A stretch of 8,070 nt of DNA, taken from NCBI GenBank assembly GCA_011620825.1, contig WOYN01000147.1, forward strand, positions 1 through 8,070, written 5' to 3'. Origin of the DNA: Candidatus Methanomethylophilaceae archaeon. Lineage in GTDB: Archaea; Thermoplasmatota; Thermoplasmata; Methanomassiliicoccales; Methanomethylophilaceae. The position numbers were made by a program, and so were the translations under genes. Position 1 is the stretch's first letter; every line of letters starts with the position of its first letter. The notes beneath the pieces were generated by a model. The model ran no database searches. It saw only the letters and a list, made by a program, of their open reading frames with translations, and was not told where the DNA came from. Of the stretch, positions 1 through 6,700 are shown in pieces.

Positions 1-663
1 ATCGAATACAGGGTCATCGTGGGCGCAGACGGCCCAACCTCCAGGGTCTCCCGAGAGTTGGGCCTCCCTAAGAACAGGAACCCCTACCCCGCGGTCACAT
101 CGGTCGCCAAAGGCGACTTCGAGCCCGTAATCGAGATGTTCTTCGGAGGCATCGCTCCGGGTGCCTATAGCTGGATAATACCCAAGTCCGGATGTGCAAA
201 TGTCGGAGTGGGATTCGCACCCAAATTCTCGAAGGGAAAGCCCACCGAATATTTCAGGCAGTTTGCTGAGAAGCAGGGATTGAATATCGTGCAAGACGTG
301 CACGGAAAATATGTTCCCAGCGAGGGGCCGATCAACAGGACGGTCTCCGGAAACGGACTGGTGGTCGGAGACGCCGCAGGCCAGGTCGCGTCGGTCAACG
401 GAGGGGGAATCCCTCAGGCGATGATATCCGGGCGCATATGCGGAAACGTAGTGGCAGACCATATACTCAGGGGCAGGCCCCTGGAGGATTACGATGCAGG
501 ATTCAGGGCGGCGATCGGCAAACCTCTGAAGACAGCGGCATTGAACAAGAAGCTCGCCGACATGTTCGCATTCGGCTCGGACCGCAGGACCGACATATGC
601 ATGCGTATCCTCGGCGAAAGGCGCATGGCCAACCTGGTAAGGTGCAAGCGTATTTTCCCGTGA
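1..663 (+). CDS. Geranylgeranyl reductase family flavoprotein (5' end outside window)
   Basis: C-terminal 220 residues of an FAD-dependent reductase; the frame is open from base 1, so the N-terminal Rossmann region lies upstream. Visible motifs fit the geranylgeranyl reductase / digeranylgeranylglycerophospholipid reductase family: GADGP at residues 8-12, YSWIIPK followed by NVGVGF from about residue 56, and the FAD-contacting GDAAG at 123-127 followed by a small-residue stretch (VNGGGIPQAMISGR). In archaea such enzymes saturate the geranylgeranyl chains of ether lipids at the membrane, and carS nearby fits that pathway. The family also includes reductases acting on other isoprenoids, so the exact substrate is inferred. 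It ends at TGA 661-663, immediately abutting the nob1 stop codon on the other strand. The C-terminus ends shortly after the helical region, so the full protein would probably be near the usual 380-400 residues. Confidence 0.88.
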   Translation: MEYRVIVGADGPTSRVSRELGLPKNRNPYPAVTSVAKGDFEPVIEMFFGGIAPGAYSWIIPKSGCANVGVGFAPKFSKGKPTEYFRQFAEKQGLNIVQDVHGKYVPSEGPINRTVSGNGLVVGDAAGQVASVNGGGIPQAMISGRICGNVVADHILRGRPLEDYDAGFRAAIGKPLKTAALNKKLADMFAFGSDRRTDICMRILGERRMANLVRCKRIFP

Positions 664-1122
664 TCATCTCTTACGATGGGATCGCATCGCCGAACCGCAT
701 ATCGGGCACTCTTCGGATTTTTCCTTGAACCATTTTCCGCACCCGATGCAGCGGTAGTTCCATTTGACTTTTTTTGTTATTCCCGCCGCGCCTACCGCGC
801 GATAGGGCATTCCCATTGATTCGGCCACATTCTGAATAGAATAATCGTCGGTCAATATCGTGCCTCCCGTGTCCAAAGCAAGTGCAAGCACGGAGAGATC
901 TACAGGCGAGAGCCTTCCGATGTCTCCGGTCTTCCGTGCCTCTTCTTTTACTTTTTTCATCGAGGTCTCGGTGCAGTCGGACACTCTGAGGCGGTCGTCC
1001 CACAGGGCGAGACGCGGGTCGTTGAACCTCTGCAGTTCGTCTACGATACCGGGTGGGCAGAGGAATTCCTCCTCGGGGATCCAATCCATCGTGAAGAACG
1101 CCGAAGTGTCCATAATGAGCAT
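664..1122 (-). CDS. nob1: Archaeal Nob1, PIN-domain rRNA maturation endonuclease with zinc ribbon
   Basis: A 152-residue protein with the two-part layout of archaeal Nob1. The N-terminal PIN nuclease domain (about 1-95) carries acidic metal-binding residues D5 (MLIMDTS), E29 (VDEL), D75 (SPVDLS) and D92/D93 (LTDD). The C-terminal zinc ribbon has C125-x2-C128 and C139-x2-C142. Nob1 cleaves the 3' end of precursor small-subunit rRNA during 30S/40S maturation; that role is family knowledge. I start it at ATG 1122, giving MLIMDTSAFF, which matches the usual start of PIN proteins. A TATA-like TTTGATAAT (1152-1144) lies about 26 bases upstream, which suggests a leaderless transcript. An in-frame ATG at 1173 would add 17 residues with no PIN homology and would lie upstream of that promoter. 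The gene is divergent from carS and convergent with the upstream reductase gene. Confidence 0.93.
   Translation of the reverse strand: MLIMDTSAFFTMDWIPEEEFLCPPGIVDELQRFNDPRLALWDDRLRVSDCTETSMKKVKEEARKTGDIGRLSPVDLSVLALALDTGGTILTDDYSIQNVAESMGMPYRAVGAAGITKKVKWNYRCIGCGKWFKEKSEECPICGSAMRSHRKR
769..775 (+). terminator. Possible poly-T terminator for the reductase transcript
   Basis: A run of seven T residues on the + strand lies about 105 bases downstream of the reductase stop, with a T5 run at 718-722 and a T6 run at 953-958. Archaeal RNA polymerase commonly terminates at T-rich tracts without a hairpin. These runs sit inside nob1 read antisense, where they encode lysines, so they may be coincidental. 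Confidence 0.3.
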
Positions 1123-1143
1123 GGGTTCCGATTCACACCGTGG

Positions 1144-1152
1144 ATTATCAAA
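1144..1152 (-). promoter_or_regulatory. TATA-like element of nob1
   Basis: On the minus strand the sequence reads TTTGATAAT, centred near 1148. That is about 26 bases upstream of ATG 1122, the spacing expected between an archaeal TATA box and the transcription start. No convincing Shine-Dalgarno motif sits close to the ATG, so a leaderless mRNA is the simplest reading. Confidence 0.45.
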
Positions 1153-1203
1153 GTTGCTACACGGGATAAGCAAAGGTTAAACAATGGACCCCCATGCGGA
1201 AAC

Positions 1204-1208
1204 AGGGA
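1204..1208 (+). promoter_or_regulatory. Ribosome binding site of carS
   Basis: AGGGA ends four bases before ATG 1213 and supports that start. No strong TATA box for carS was found. The best candidate is the weak GGTTAAACA at 1175-1183, which would leave a very short leader. Confidence 0.45.
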
Positions 1209-1212
1209 TAGA

Positions 1213-1785
1213 ATGGACGTTCTAGGTGCCGTTACAATAATGCTGGTCGGACTTTGGGTGTTTTTGCCAGCCATGTTGCCCAACTCCGCTGCCGTGGTAT
1301 TCGGCGGCGGGAGGAAGATGGACCTTGGCAGGTCTTGGAGGGGCAAAAGGATATTCGGCGATGGCAAGTCCTTCAGAGGCTTTTTCGGAGGGGCCTTCTC
1401 AGGCATAGCTCTGGGTATCATCCTGATAGGGATCTCCCATGTCTTCGACCCTGTGGACCACTGGGGATACGGACAGCTTTGGCAATGTGCGGGGATCGTA
1501 TGTACGCTGTCTTTCGGAGCGGTGCTCGGGGACCTTTGCGGAGCGTTCATCAAACGCAGACTGGGCATGGAAAGAGGGCAGAAGGCGCCGGGCCTGGACC
1601 AATACGATTTCGTTGCAGGAGCGTTGCTCGTCACGGCGCTGTTCTTTCCCAGCTGGGTCTATGAGACCTATATAGATGGATGGAACATACTGGCACTTAT
1701 ATTCCTCATATTGATAATGTTCGGTATACACAGGATAGTTAACATAGTCGGATTCAAGATCGGTCTAAAAAAGGAACCATGGTGA
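1213..1785 (+). CDS. carS: CDP-archaeol synthase (CTP:2,3-di-O-geranylgeranyl-sn-glycero-1-phosphate cytidyltransferase)
   Basis: A 190-residue integral membrane protein that activates the archaeal phospholipid precursor with CTP, giving CDP-unsaturated archaeol for attachment of polar head groups. Family signatures are clear: PNSAAVVFGGG at about 23-33, DLGRSWRGKRIFGDGKSFRG at about 37-56, and GDLCGAFIKRRLGMERGQ then LDQYDFVAGALL at about 106-139. Hydrophobic segments near 5-25, 57-75, 91-112, 133-148 and 159-180 match the five membrane helices known for this family. The length is typical. It heads a compact + strand cluster with pyrE, whose start lies 5 bases after (or, with an alternative start, 7 bases inside) the carS stop at TGA 1783-1785. 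AGGGA before ATG 1213 supports the start. Confidence 0.95.
   Translation: MDVLGAVTIMLVGLWVFLPAMLPNSAAVVFGGGRKMDLGRSWRGKRIFGDGKSFRGFFGGAFSGIALGIILIGISHVFDPVDHWGYGQLWQCAGIVCTLSFGAVLGDLCGAFIKRRLGMERGQKAPGLDQYDFVAGALLVTALFFPSWVYETYIDGWNILALIFLILIMFGIHRIVNIVGFKIGLKKEPW
1781..1785 (+). promoter_or_regulatory. Ribosome binding site deciding the pyrE start
   Basis: GGTGA, which includes the carS stop codon, lies five bases before ATG 1791 and matches the archaeal anti-Shine-Dalgarno sequence. It favours ATG 1791 over the in-frame ATGs at 1779 (AAGGA only three bases upstream) and 1800. It also suggests that pyrE translation is coupled to termination on carS. Confidence 0.5.
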
Positions 1786-1790
1786 CACAA

Positions 1791-2324
1791 ATGGGAGAAA
1801 TGTCAAAGGCACTCATAGACTGCGGAGCGCTGCAGTTCGGAGACTTCACGCTGGCGTCAGGGGCGAAAAGCTCCTATTACATAGACATAAAAAAGGCGAG
1901 CACGAACCCCAAGGTCCTGAGGCTCATAGCCAAGCTGATGTCATTGAAGGTATCCGAGCTCGGCTACCGTCCCGACAGGATCGCGGGGGTCGTCCTCGGA
2001 TCTGTTCCTTTGGCAGCGGCCCTTTCGCTCGAGACGGGCATTCCTTATATCATGGTGCGGAAAGAGAAAAAGGACCACGGTACTGGGAAGCTGATCGAAG
2101 GGGACCTGGAGGTCGGGGACCGTGTGCTGGTTGTCGAGGATGTTATAACCACGGCAGGCTCCAGCATCGCGGCTATCGCGACCGTACGCGAAGCGGGAGG
2201 AAAGGTCACCGACGTCGTTTCTGTCATCGACCGACAGGGAGGGGGTTCGGAAAACCTCTCCGAGGTCGGTGTAGAACTTCGACCGCTGGTCAGGGCGTCC
2301 GAAATCCTGGAGGGCCGTATTTGA
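1791..2324 (+). CDS. pyrE: Orotate phosphoribosyltransferase
   Basis: A 177-residue cytosolic type I phosphoribosyltransferase that converts orotate and PRPP to orotidine 5'-monophosphate in de novo UMP synthesis. Visible motifs are the orotate-site segment FTLASGAKSSYYIDIKKA (about 19-36), the basic flexible catalytic loop RKEKKDHGTGK (90-100) and the PRPP-binding motif VLVVEDVITTAGSS (112-125). The length is normal for archaeal PyrE without a fused OMP decarboxylase. The start at ATG 1791 rests on GGTGA at 1781-1785. ATG 1779 would add four residues (MVTQ) and overlap carS by seven bases. The stop TGA 2322-2324 overlaps the TTG start of the next gene by four bases (TTGA), so the genes are probably co-transcribed and translationally coupled. 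Confidence 0.95.
   Translation: MGEMSKALIDCGALQFGDFTLASGAKSSYYIDIKKASTNPKVLRLIAKLMSLKVSELGYRPDRIAGVVLGSVPLAAALSLETGIPYIMVRKEKKDHGTGKLIEGDLEVGDRVLVVEDVITTAGSSIAAIATVREAGGKVTDVVSVIDRQGGGSENLSEVGVELRPLVRASEILEGRI
2309..2314 (+). promoter_or_regulatory. Ribosome binding site for the TTG start of the uracil-DNA glycosylase
   Basis: GGAGGG inside the end of pyrE lies six bases before TTG 2321. This near-perfect Shine-Dalgarno sequence is the main reason to accept the non-ATG start. Confidence 0.6.
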
Positions 2325-2860
2325 GGCCGTCGGAGGACTGCGGTCTCTGTTCCCTGTGCACAGGAAGGACCAAACTCGTCCTGCCTAGCGGGGACCCGTC
2401 TTCAGGGATAGCTTTTGTAGGGGAAGCCCCCGGAGAATCCGAGGACCTGCAGGGCAGGCCATTCGTTGGCAGGTCGGGCAAGATACTCGACAAGATGATG
2501 GCGGAGGAGGGTCTCGATCGGTCCAGGGTAATGATCACGAACACGGTGAAATGCCGCCCACCGAAGAACCGCGACCCTACGAAAGAGGAGATGGCCGCAT
2601 GCAGGAGGTTCCTCGACAGCGAGCTTTCATCATGCAGGCTGGTTATAGGCCTCGGCAAATCGGCCTGCAGGGACCTTCTCGGATATGAGGGAAAGATGGG
2701 CGATATAGTCAACAAGAGGACTTTCATAACGGTCGAAGGAAAAGAGATCGCATTCATACCCACTTACCATCCGGCCGCATGCATATACAATAAAGAGGCC
2801 CGGGAGGGTCTCAGGGAGACCATCCGGACCGCGAGGGGAGAGCTTGAAGCTGGGAACTGA
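2321..2860 (+). CDS. udg: Uracil-DNA glycosylase, family 4 (UDGa type) with iron-sulfur cluster
   Basis: A 179-residue DNA repair enzyme predicted to excise uracil arising from cytosine deamination. Motif A is GEAPGESEDLQGRPFVGRSG (34-53), including E41 and D42, and the C-terminal motif is TYHPAA (148-153) with H150. Cysteines C7, C10, C78 and C94 show the CxxC...C-x15-C spacing of the [4Fe-4S] ligands of thermophilic family 4 enzymes. An additional C13 sits in the same N-terminal segment. The residues after the HPAA motif are CIYN, where I would expect Leu/Arg-type residues. The start is TTG 2321 with a strong Shine-Dalgarno at 2309-2314, and the start codon overlaps the pyrE stop. The 3' end overlaps the HAD phosphatase gene by 17 bases. 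Family 4 versus the related family 5 is judged from the GEAPG motif. Confidence 0.92.
   Translation: MRPSEDCGLCSLCTGRTKLVLPSGDPSSGIAFVGEAPGESEDLQGRPFVGRSGKILDKMMAEEGLDRSRVMITNTVKCRPPKNRDPTKEEMAACRRFLDSELSSCRLVIGLGKSACRDLLGYEGKMGDIVNKRTFITVEGKEIAFIPTYHPAACIYNKEAREGLRETIRTARGELEAGN
2833..2840 (+). promoter_or_regulatory. Ribosome binding site for the TTG start of the HAD phosphatase
   Basis: The purine-rich GAGGGGAG lies three bases before TTG 2844, inside the end of the glycosylase gene. It supports the TTG start, which is needed to keep the DMDGT motif at a normal distance from the N-terminus. Confidence 0.45.
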
Positions 2861-3626
2861 CGTCGCCGGCGTACTGCTGGACATGGATGGCACCGTTTAT
2901 CTGGGGGATGAACCAATAGACGGCGCCTCCGATTTTATTCTGCGGCTGAAGGAGGCAGGCATACCATATGCGTTCATAACGAACAATTCCTCCCATACGC
3001 GCGACTTTTACTATCAGAGACTCATCGACATGGGATTCCTCGTCTCCGAGTCCGAGATAATCACATCAGCGACCGCTACGGCGAGGTTCTTGCAAAGGTT
3101 CCGACCTGGCGCGCGCGTTTTCCTCATGGCATCACCCGATGTCAGGGAAGAGATCGTGTCGTACGGCATCAACGTAACCGACGATAAGCCGGACACCGTG
3201 CTGCTCACGTTCGACCGAACCATATGCTATGACAGGATAAACGAGGCGTACCATCTGATCTCTGCAGGTGCGGAGCTGGTCGCCACGCATCCCGACGACC
3301 TATGTCCCACAGAAGATTCGTACGACGTGGACATAGGCCCGTTCATCAGGCTGTTCGAGTCGCTCACGGGGAAGAAGGCCACGGTGATAGGTAAACCGAA
3401 CTGCCTGATGCTCGAGATGGCGGCCAGCGTAATGAACGTAGAGGCTTCCAAGACCGTGATGATCGGAGACCGCCTTTACACCGACATCAAGATGGCCAAC
3501 GATGCGGGGATCCGGTCGGTCCTGGTACTCACAGGTGAGACTTCAGAGGACGATCTGGTAACTTCTGCGGTGAGGCCCGACCACGTGGTCCCGTCCGTTG
3601 CAGAAATCGATATTTTGCCCAGGTGA
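2844..3626 (+). CDS. HAD-IIA family hydrolase (NagD-like phosphatase)
   Basis: A 260-residue cytosolic phosphatase of the HAD superfamily, subfamily IIA, the group of NagD, 4-nitrophenylphosphatase and phosphoglycolate/pyridoxal phosphatases. Motif I is LLDMDGTVYLG, with nucleophile D13 and acid/base D15. Motif II is TNNSS (46-50), motif III lysine is K184 in IGKPN, and motif IV is GDRLYTD (208-214). The cap domain between motifs II and III contains THPDDLCPTED (about 148-158), but the usual glycine-rich GAGS-like segment reads DIGP (163-166). The natural substrate cannot be told from the sequence. The TTG 2844 start is chosen because the next in-frame Met (M14) lies inside motif I, and because GAGGGGAG precedes it. 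It is last in the carS-pyrE-udg cluster and ends at TGA 3624-3626. Confidence 0.88.
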   Translation: MKLGTDVAGVLLDMDGTVYLGDEPIDGASDFILRLKEAGIPYAFITNNSSHTRDFYYQRLIDMGFLVSESEIITSATATARFLQRFRPGARVFLMASPDVREEIVSYGINVTDDKPDTVLLTFDRTICYDRINEAYHLISAGAELVATHPDDLCPTEDSYDVDIGPFIRLFESLTGKKATVIGKPNCLMLEMAASVMNVEASKTVMIGDRLYTDIKMANDAGIRSVLVLTGETSEDDLVTSAVRPDHVVPSVAEIDILPR

Positions 3627-3658
3627 GGGGCATCAAGGATGTGCCAGCTATAATTGTA

Positions 3659-3666
3659 TTTAAATA
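3659..3666 (+). promoter_or_regulatory. TATA box of the smc-scpA operon
   Basis: TTTAAATA matches the archaeal TATA consensus in the AT-rich 3650-3685 stretch of an otherwise GC-rich region. Transcription would be expected to start near 3687-3690, leaving a leader of about 70 bases before GTG 3761. A second AT-rich element (ATATTTAAT, 3676-3684) could act as an alternative TATA box with a start near 3705. Confidence 0.55.
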
Positions 3667-3683
3667 TTATCTATGATATTTAA
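3660..3683. repeat. 8-bp inverted repeat overlapping the smc TATA box
   Basis: Perfect arms TTAAATAT (3660-3667) and ATATTTAA (3676-3683) are separated by eight bases. The arms lie about one and a half helical turns apart and cover the TATA box, as an operator for a dimeric repressor might. The AT-rich composition makes chance symmetry more likely, so an operator role is only a suggestion. Confidence 0.4.
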
Positions 3684-3717
3684 TAGTCGTTCGCGCGCGG
3701 ACAAATGGGGATGCACA

Positions 3718-3759
3718 ATGAGCGCGTACAGTGCTCGCGTTGCCCGTCCAGGGGTGTAA
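3718..3759 (+). other. Upstream reading frame of 13 codons ending just before smc
   Basis: ATG 3718 to TAA 3757-3759 encodes MSAYSARVARPGV and stops one base before the GTG start of smc. GGGG at 3707-3710 lies seven bases upstream as a weak ribosome binding site. The geometry would allow terminating ribosomes to restart on smc. It could equally be a chance reading frame. Confidence 0.25.
3751..3756 (+). promoter_or_regulatory. Ribosome binding site deciding the smc start
   Basis: GGGGTG lies four bases before GTG 3761. It favours this start over the in-frame GTG at 3731, which would add ten residues (MLALPVQGCN) not expected in an SMC head. Confidence 0.55.
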
Positions 3760-3760
3760 C

Positions 3761-6700
3761 GTGTACTTGAAGCAAGTGGAGATGGAGAATTTCAAATCGT
3801 TCGGCGGTAAGCTGACGGTGCCGTTCATGGAAGGATATACGGCGGTCACGGGGCCGAACGGGTCCGGGAAGTCCAACATCACGGATGCGATACTGTTCGT
3901 GCTTGGGCCCAAGAGCTCTAAGGCCGTCAGGGCCGGAAGGCTGACGGACCTCATTTTCGACGGTGGCAAGACGAAGAACAAGGCAAACTTCATGACCGTC
4001 TCGCTTGTGTTTGACAACTCCGACCGCATGATGCCATGGGACGACGACATCGTCCGCCTGACCAGGATGGTCAGGTTCAACGACGCAAAGACCGATTATT
4101 ACTCCTACTTCTACATCAACGACCGCAAGTCCACAATGTCTGAGTTCGAAGGCCTTCTCACCAAGGCGAGGATCAGCGCCGACGGTTACAACATGGTCCA
4201 ACAGGGCGATGTCACAAGGATAGTTCAGATGGGCACCGTGGAGAGGAGACGGATCCTGGACAGCATCTCCGGCATAGCAAGTTTCGACCAGGATATCGAA
4301 AGCGCCGCAGGGGAAAAGGCAGAGGCGGAGACGAACCTGGACCGCATAAACATAGTGCTGGAGGAGCTGGAGAACCAGATAAAGCAGCTGGAGAAGGACC
4401 GCGAGGACGCCAGAAAGTACCTGGAGGTCCAGTCGCGTTTGGAAATGTCCAAGGTCCAGCTCACCTACAGGCAGATGCAGATAGAGGAGTCCAAGCGTGA
4501 AGGATTCCAGAACCAGATAAGGCAGATATCCGAGGAGATAGCAAGGCTCAGGGAAAGGAAGGGGCAGATCAGGTCCGAATACTCCGAGAACGAGAAAGCC
4601 ATCGTAAAAAAGGACGAAGAGATAAGCGCCAAGGTAGGGCCGGAGTACAAAGAGCTCAAGGACAGGATCGAATCCGTCAAGATCAAGATCGCTACACAGA
4701 GGGACCGTATCGAATCCACCAAGGAGGACATCGCGGGGCAGGTCGGTTACCGTGAGTCGATCGAGGAGTCCATCTCCGAGAACGAGAACTCCTGCAAGGA
4801 CCTGAACAATTCGCTCAATGATGTTAAAATCGCCATAGATAAAGTCCAGAGCGAGCTCCATCTCGCCAAGAACGAGGACGAGGAGATCCGTAAGCGGATG
4901 GCCGAGCATGGCGGAGAGCACACGGAACTTCAGAACAAGCTCACCGTGCTCGAAGAGAAGATCGACGCCAAAGGCGTCGAGGAGCACGAAGCGCGGGTCA
5001 ATGTGGCGAAGGCGGAGAGCATGGCCGAAGAAGGCGCGCGCGCACTTGCTACTATGGACGAAAGGATTCAGTCGGCCTCCTTCGACATAAAGGATGCGGA
5101 ATGGAACCTCCAGCAGGTCAAACAGGAGAACGGAGGCCCCTCAGTGGAGGACTTCTCCAGGAAGATCCTGGATTACAAGAGGAAAGAGGCAGAACTGGAG
5201 AAGCAGGAGTCCGAGCTGAACGACGCCATACGCAGGCTGGATTCCGAATACGGCCGCCTGTCCGCCGAGAAGAAGGTATCCGATAGCATGAACCGCGGGA
5301 GCACAGCGGTATCGGCCGTCCTCGCCCTCAGGGACAAGCGCAAGATGGCCGGCATCCACGGGACAGTGCAGGAACTGGCCACCGTGGATCCGCAGTACGA
5401 GACGGCGGTCTCGGTAGCTGCCGGCGGTAAGATGACAGCGATAGTCGTCGACGATGACGATGTTGCCGCAGAGGCCATAAACTTCCTGAAGAGCAACAAG
5501 CTCGGCCGCGTGACGTTCCTTCCTCTCACCAAGATGATCGGAGGGAAGCCGAGGGCGAAGGCGATAATGGCCGTAAAGTCCTCGGAAGGATACGCCATAG
5601 ACCTGATCAAATTCGATCCCAGGTACCAGGATGTTTTCTGGTATGTCATGGGGGACACCCTTGTGATGAGGGACCTGAACTCCGCCCGCGCCTTGATGGG
5701 CGGGATAAGGATGGTCACGATGCAGGGCGAGCTGATAGAAGCTTCCGGTGCAATGGTAGGGGGAACACTCAGACAGGACGCGGTGATGAAGTTCGGCGCC
5801 TCGTCCGAATCCGACCTCGAAGAGGTCGGAAGGAAGCTCGGGGAGGCGAACGATGCCTTGGAAGCCCTCAAGGCGCAGCTCAGGTCCGTCCGCGACGAGA
5901 TACGCAGGATCGACGACGAGATGAGGAAGGCCAACGCCCAGGGTGTCGACGCCCAGTCAAAGATCGGCGGTCTGAAGGCGCAGATATCCGAGCTGAACAA
6001 GACCAAAAAGATCCTCTCCGAAGAATTCGAGGAGAAGAAATCCCAGTGCGGCAGATGGGACTCCGAGCTGGAGACCGCGAAGGCAAAGCTGTCCAAAGCG
6101 TCCGCGGAACTGGAGTTGCTGAGAGGCGAGAGGACCAGGATAAGGGAACGTATCAAGGAGATCGCGCCTGCCGAGCTCCAGGAGCGCATTCAGAACGTCA
6201 GGGACCGTATATACGTGCTCAACGGAGAGCTTTCCGGTCACAAGGACCAGAAGAATGCCATTGAGGCCGAGATGACAGGACTCGGCAAGCAGACAGAATC
6301 GCTGAGGAAGCAACTCGAGGCATTAAATGTGAAGGTCAGGGAGAACGAAGAGTACGTGGCAGCGTACGAAAGCTCCCTTAAAGAATCGCAGATCGAGATA
6401 GAGGCCCTCAGAGGCATCGAATCCAGGATGGAGAAGGGCATCGAGGGCCTGAGGAATCAGAGGGACGCCCTGATGGAGAACAGGTACCGCCTCGACGGCG
6501 AGGGCGGCAGCGTTCAGGAGAAGATAGAGGTCAAGGAAGGTACGGTCTCCTCCATGAACGCCTATGTAATGGGAATCGAGGAGAATAATGCCAGGCTCAG
6601 GGAGGAGATCGCCCAGATCGATTCCGAAGTCGAGATGCCGATACCATCGGAAGAGGAAATAAGGCGCACGATAAAATCCTGTGAATCGATGATGTCCAGG

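Larger units (their letters stand above)
3705..3770 (+). other. Upstream reading frame of 21 codons overlapping the smc start
   Basis: ATG 3705 to TGA 3768-3770 encodes 21 residues with cysteines at positions 10, 13 and 20 (CSRC, then VTC). It is out of frame with smc and overlaps its first ten bases. No clear Shine-Dalgarno precedes it, but a start near 3705 from the second AT-rich element would make it leaderless. Translation is unproven. Confidence 0.2.

Noticed and set aside
438..728. + strand 96-codon frame across the end of the reductase gene
   Set aside because: It overlaps the conserved reductase C-terminus in another frame and the antisense end of nob1, and shows no motif or ribosome binding site.
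1123..1173. N-terminal extension of Nob1 from ATG 1173
   Set aside because: The added residues lack PIN-domain similarity and the start would lie upstream of the TATA-like element that fits a leaderless start at 1122.
3629..3645. Small hairpin (GGCATC / GATGTGCC, one bulge) after the HAD gene, considered as a terminator
   Set aside because: The stem is short and imperfect, the loop has only three bases, and no T-run follows; archaeal termination does not need it. Left unannotated.
3671..3710. Possible tRNA or small RNA gene in the smc upstream region
   Set aside because: No cloverleaf, no T-loop GGTTCRA-like motif and no stable extended stem were seen; the region is explained as promoter and leader.
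3731..3760. Earlier in-frame GTG start for smc at 3731
   Set aside because: It would add ten residues before the conserved MYLKQVEMENF start, while a good ribosome binding site directly precedes GTG 3761.
3680..4987. Long minus-strand open frame (435 codons) opposite the start of smc
   Set aside because: It lies antisense to a clear SMC head and coiled coil. Its product is a leucine/valine/aspartate-rich low-complexity shadow of the Lys/Glu-rich coiled coil, with no recognisable motif, and it crosses the smc promoter.
5173..6189. Minus-strand open frame (338 codons) opposite the SMC hinge and second coil
   Set aside because: The serine-rich product mirrors the coding strand's Glu/Lys/Leu codons. 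The + strand hinge is unmistakable.
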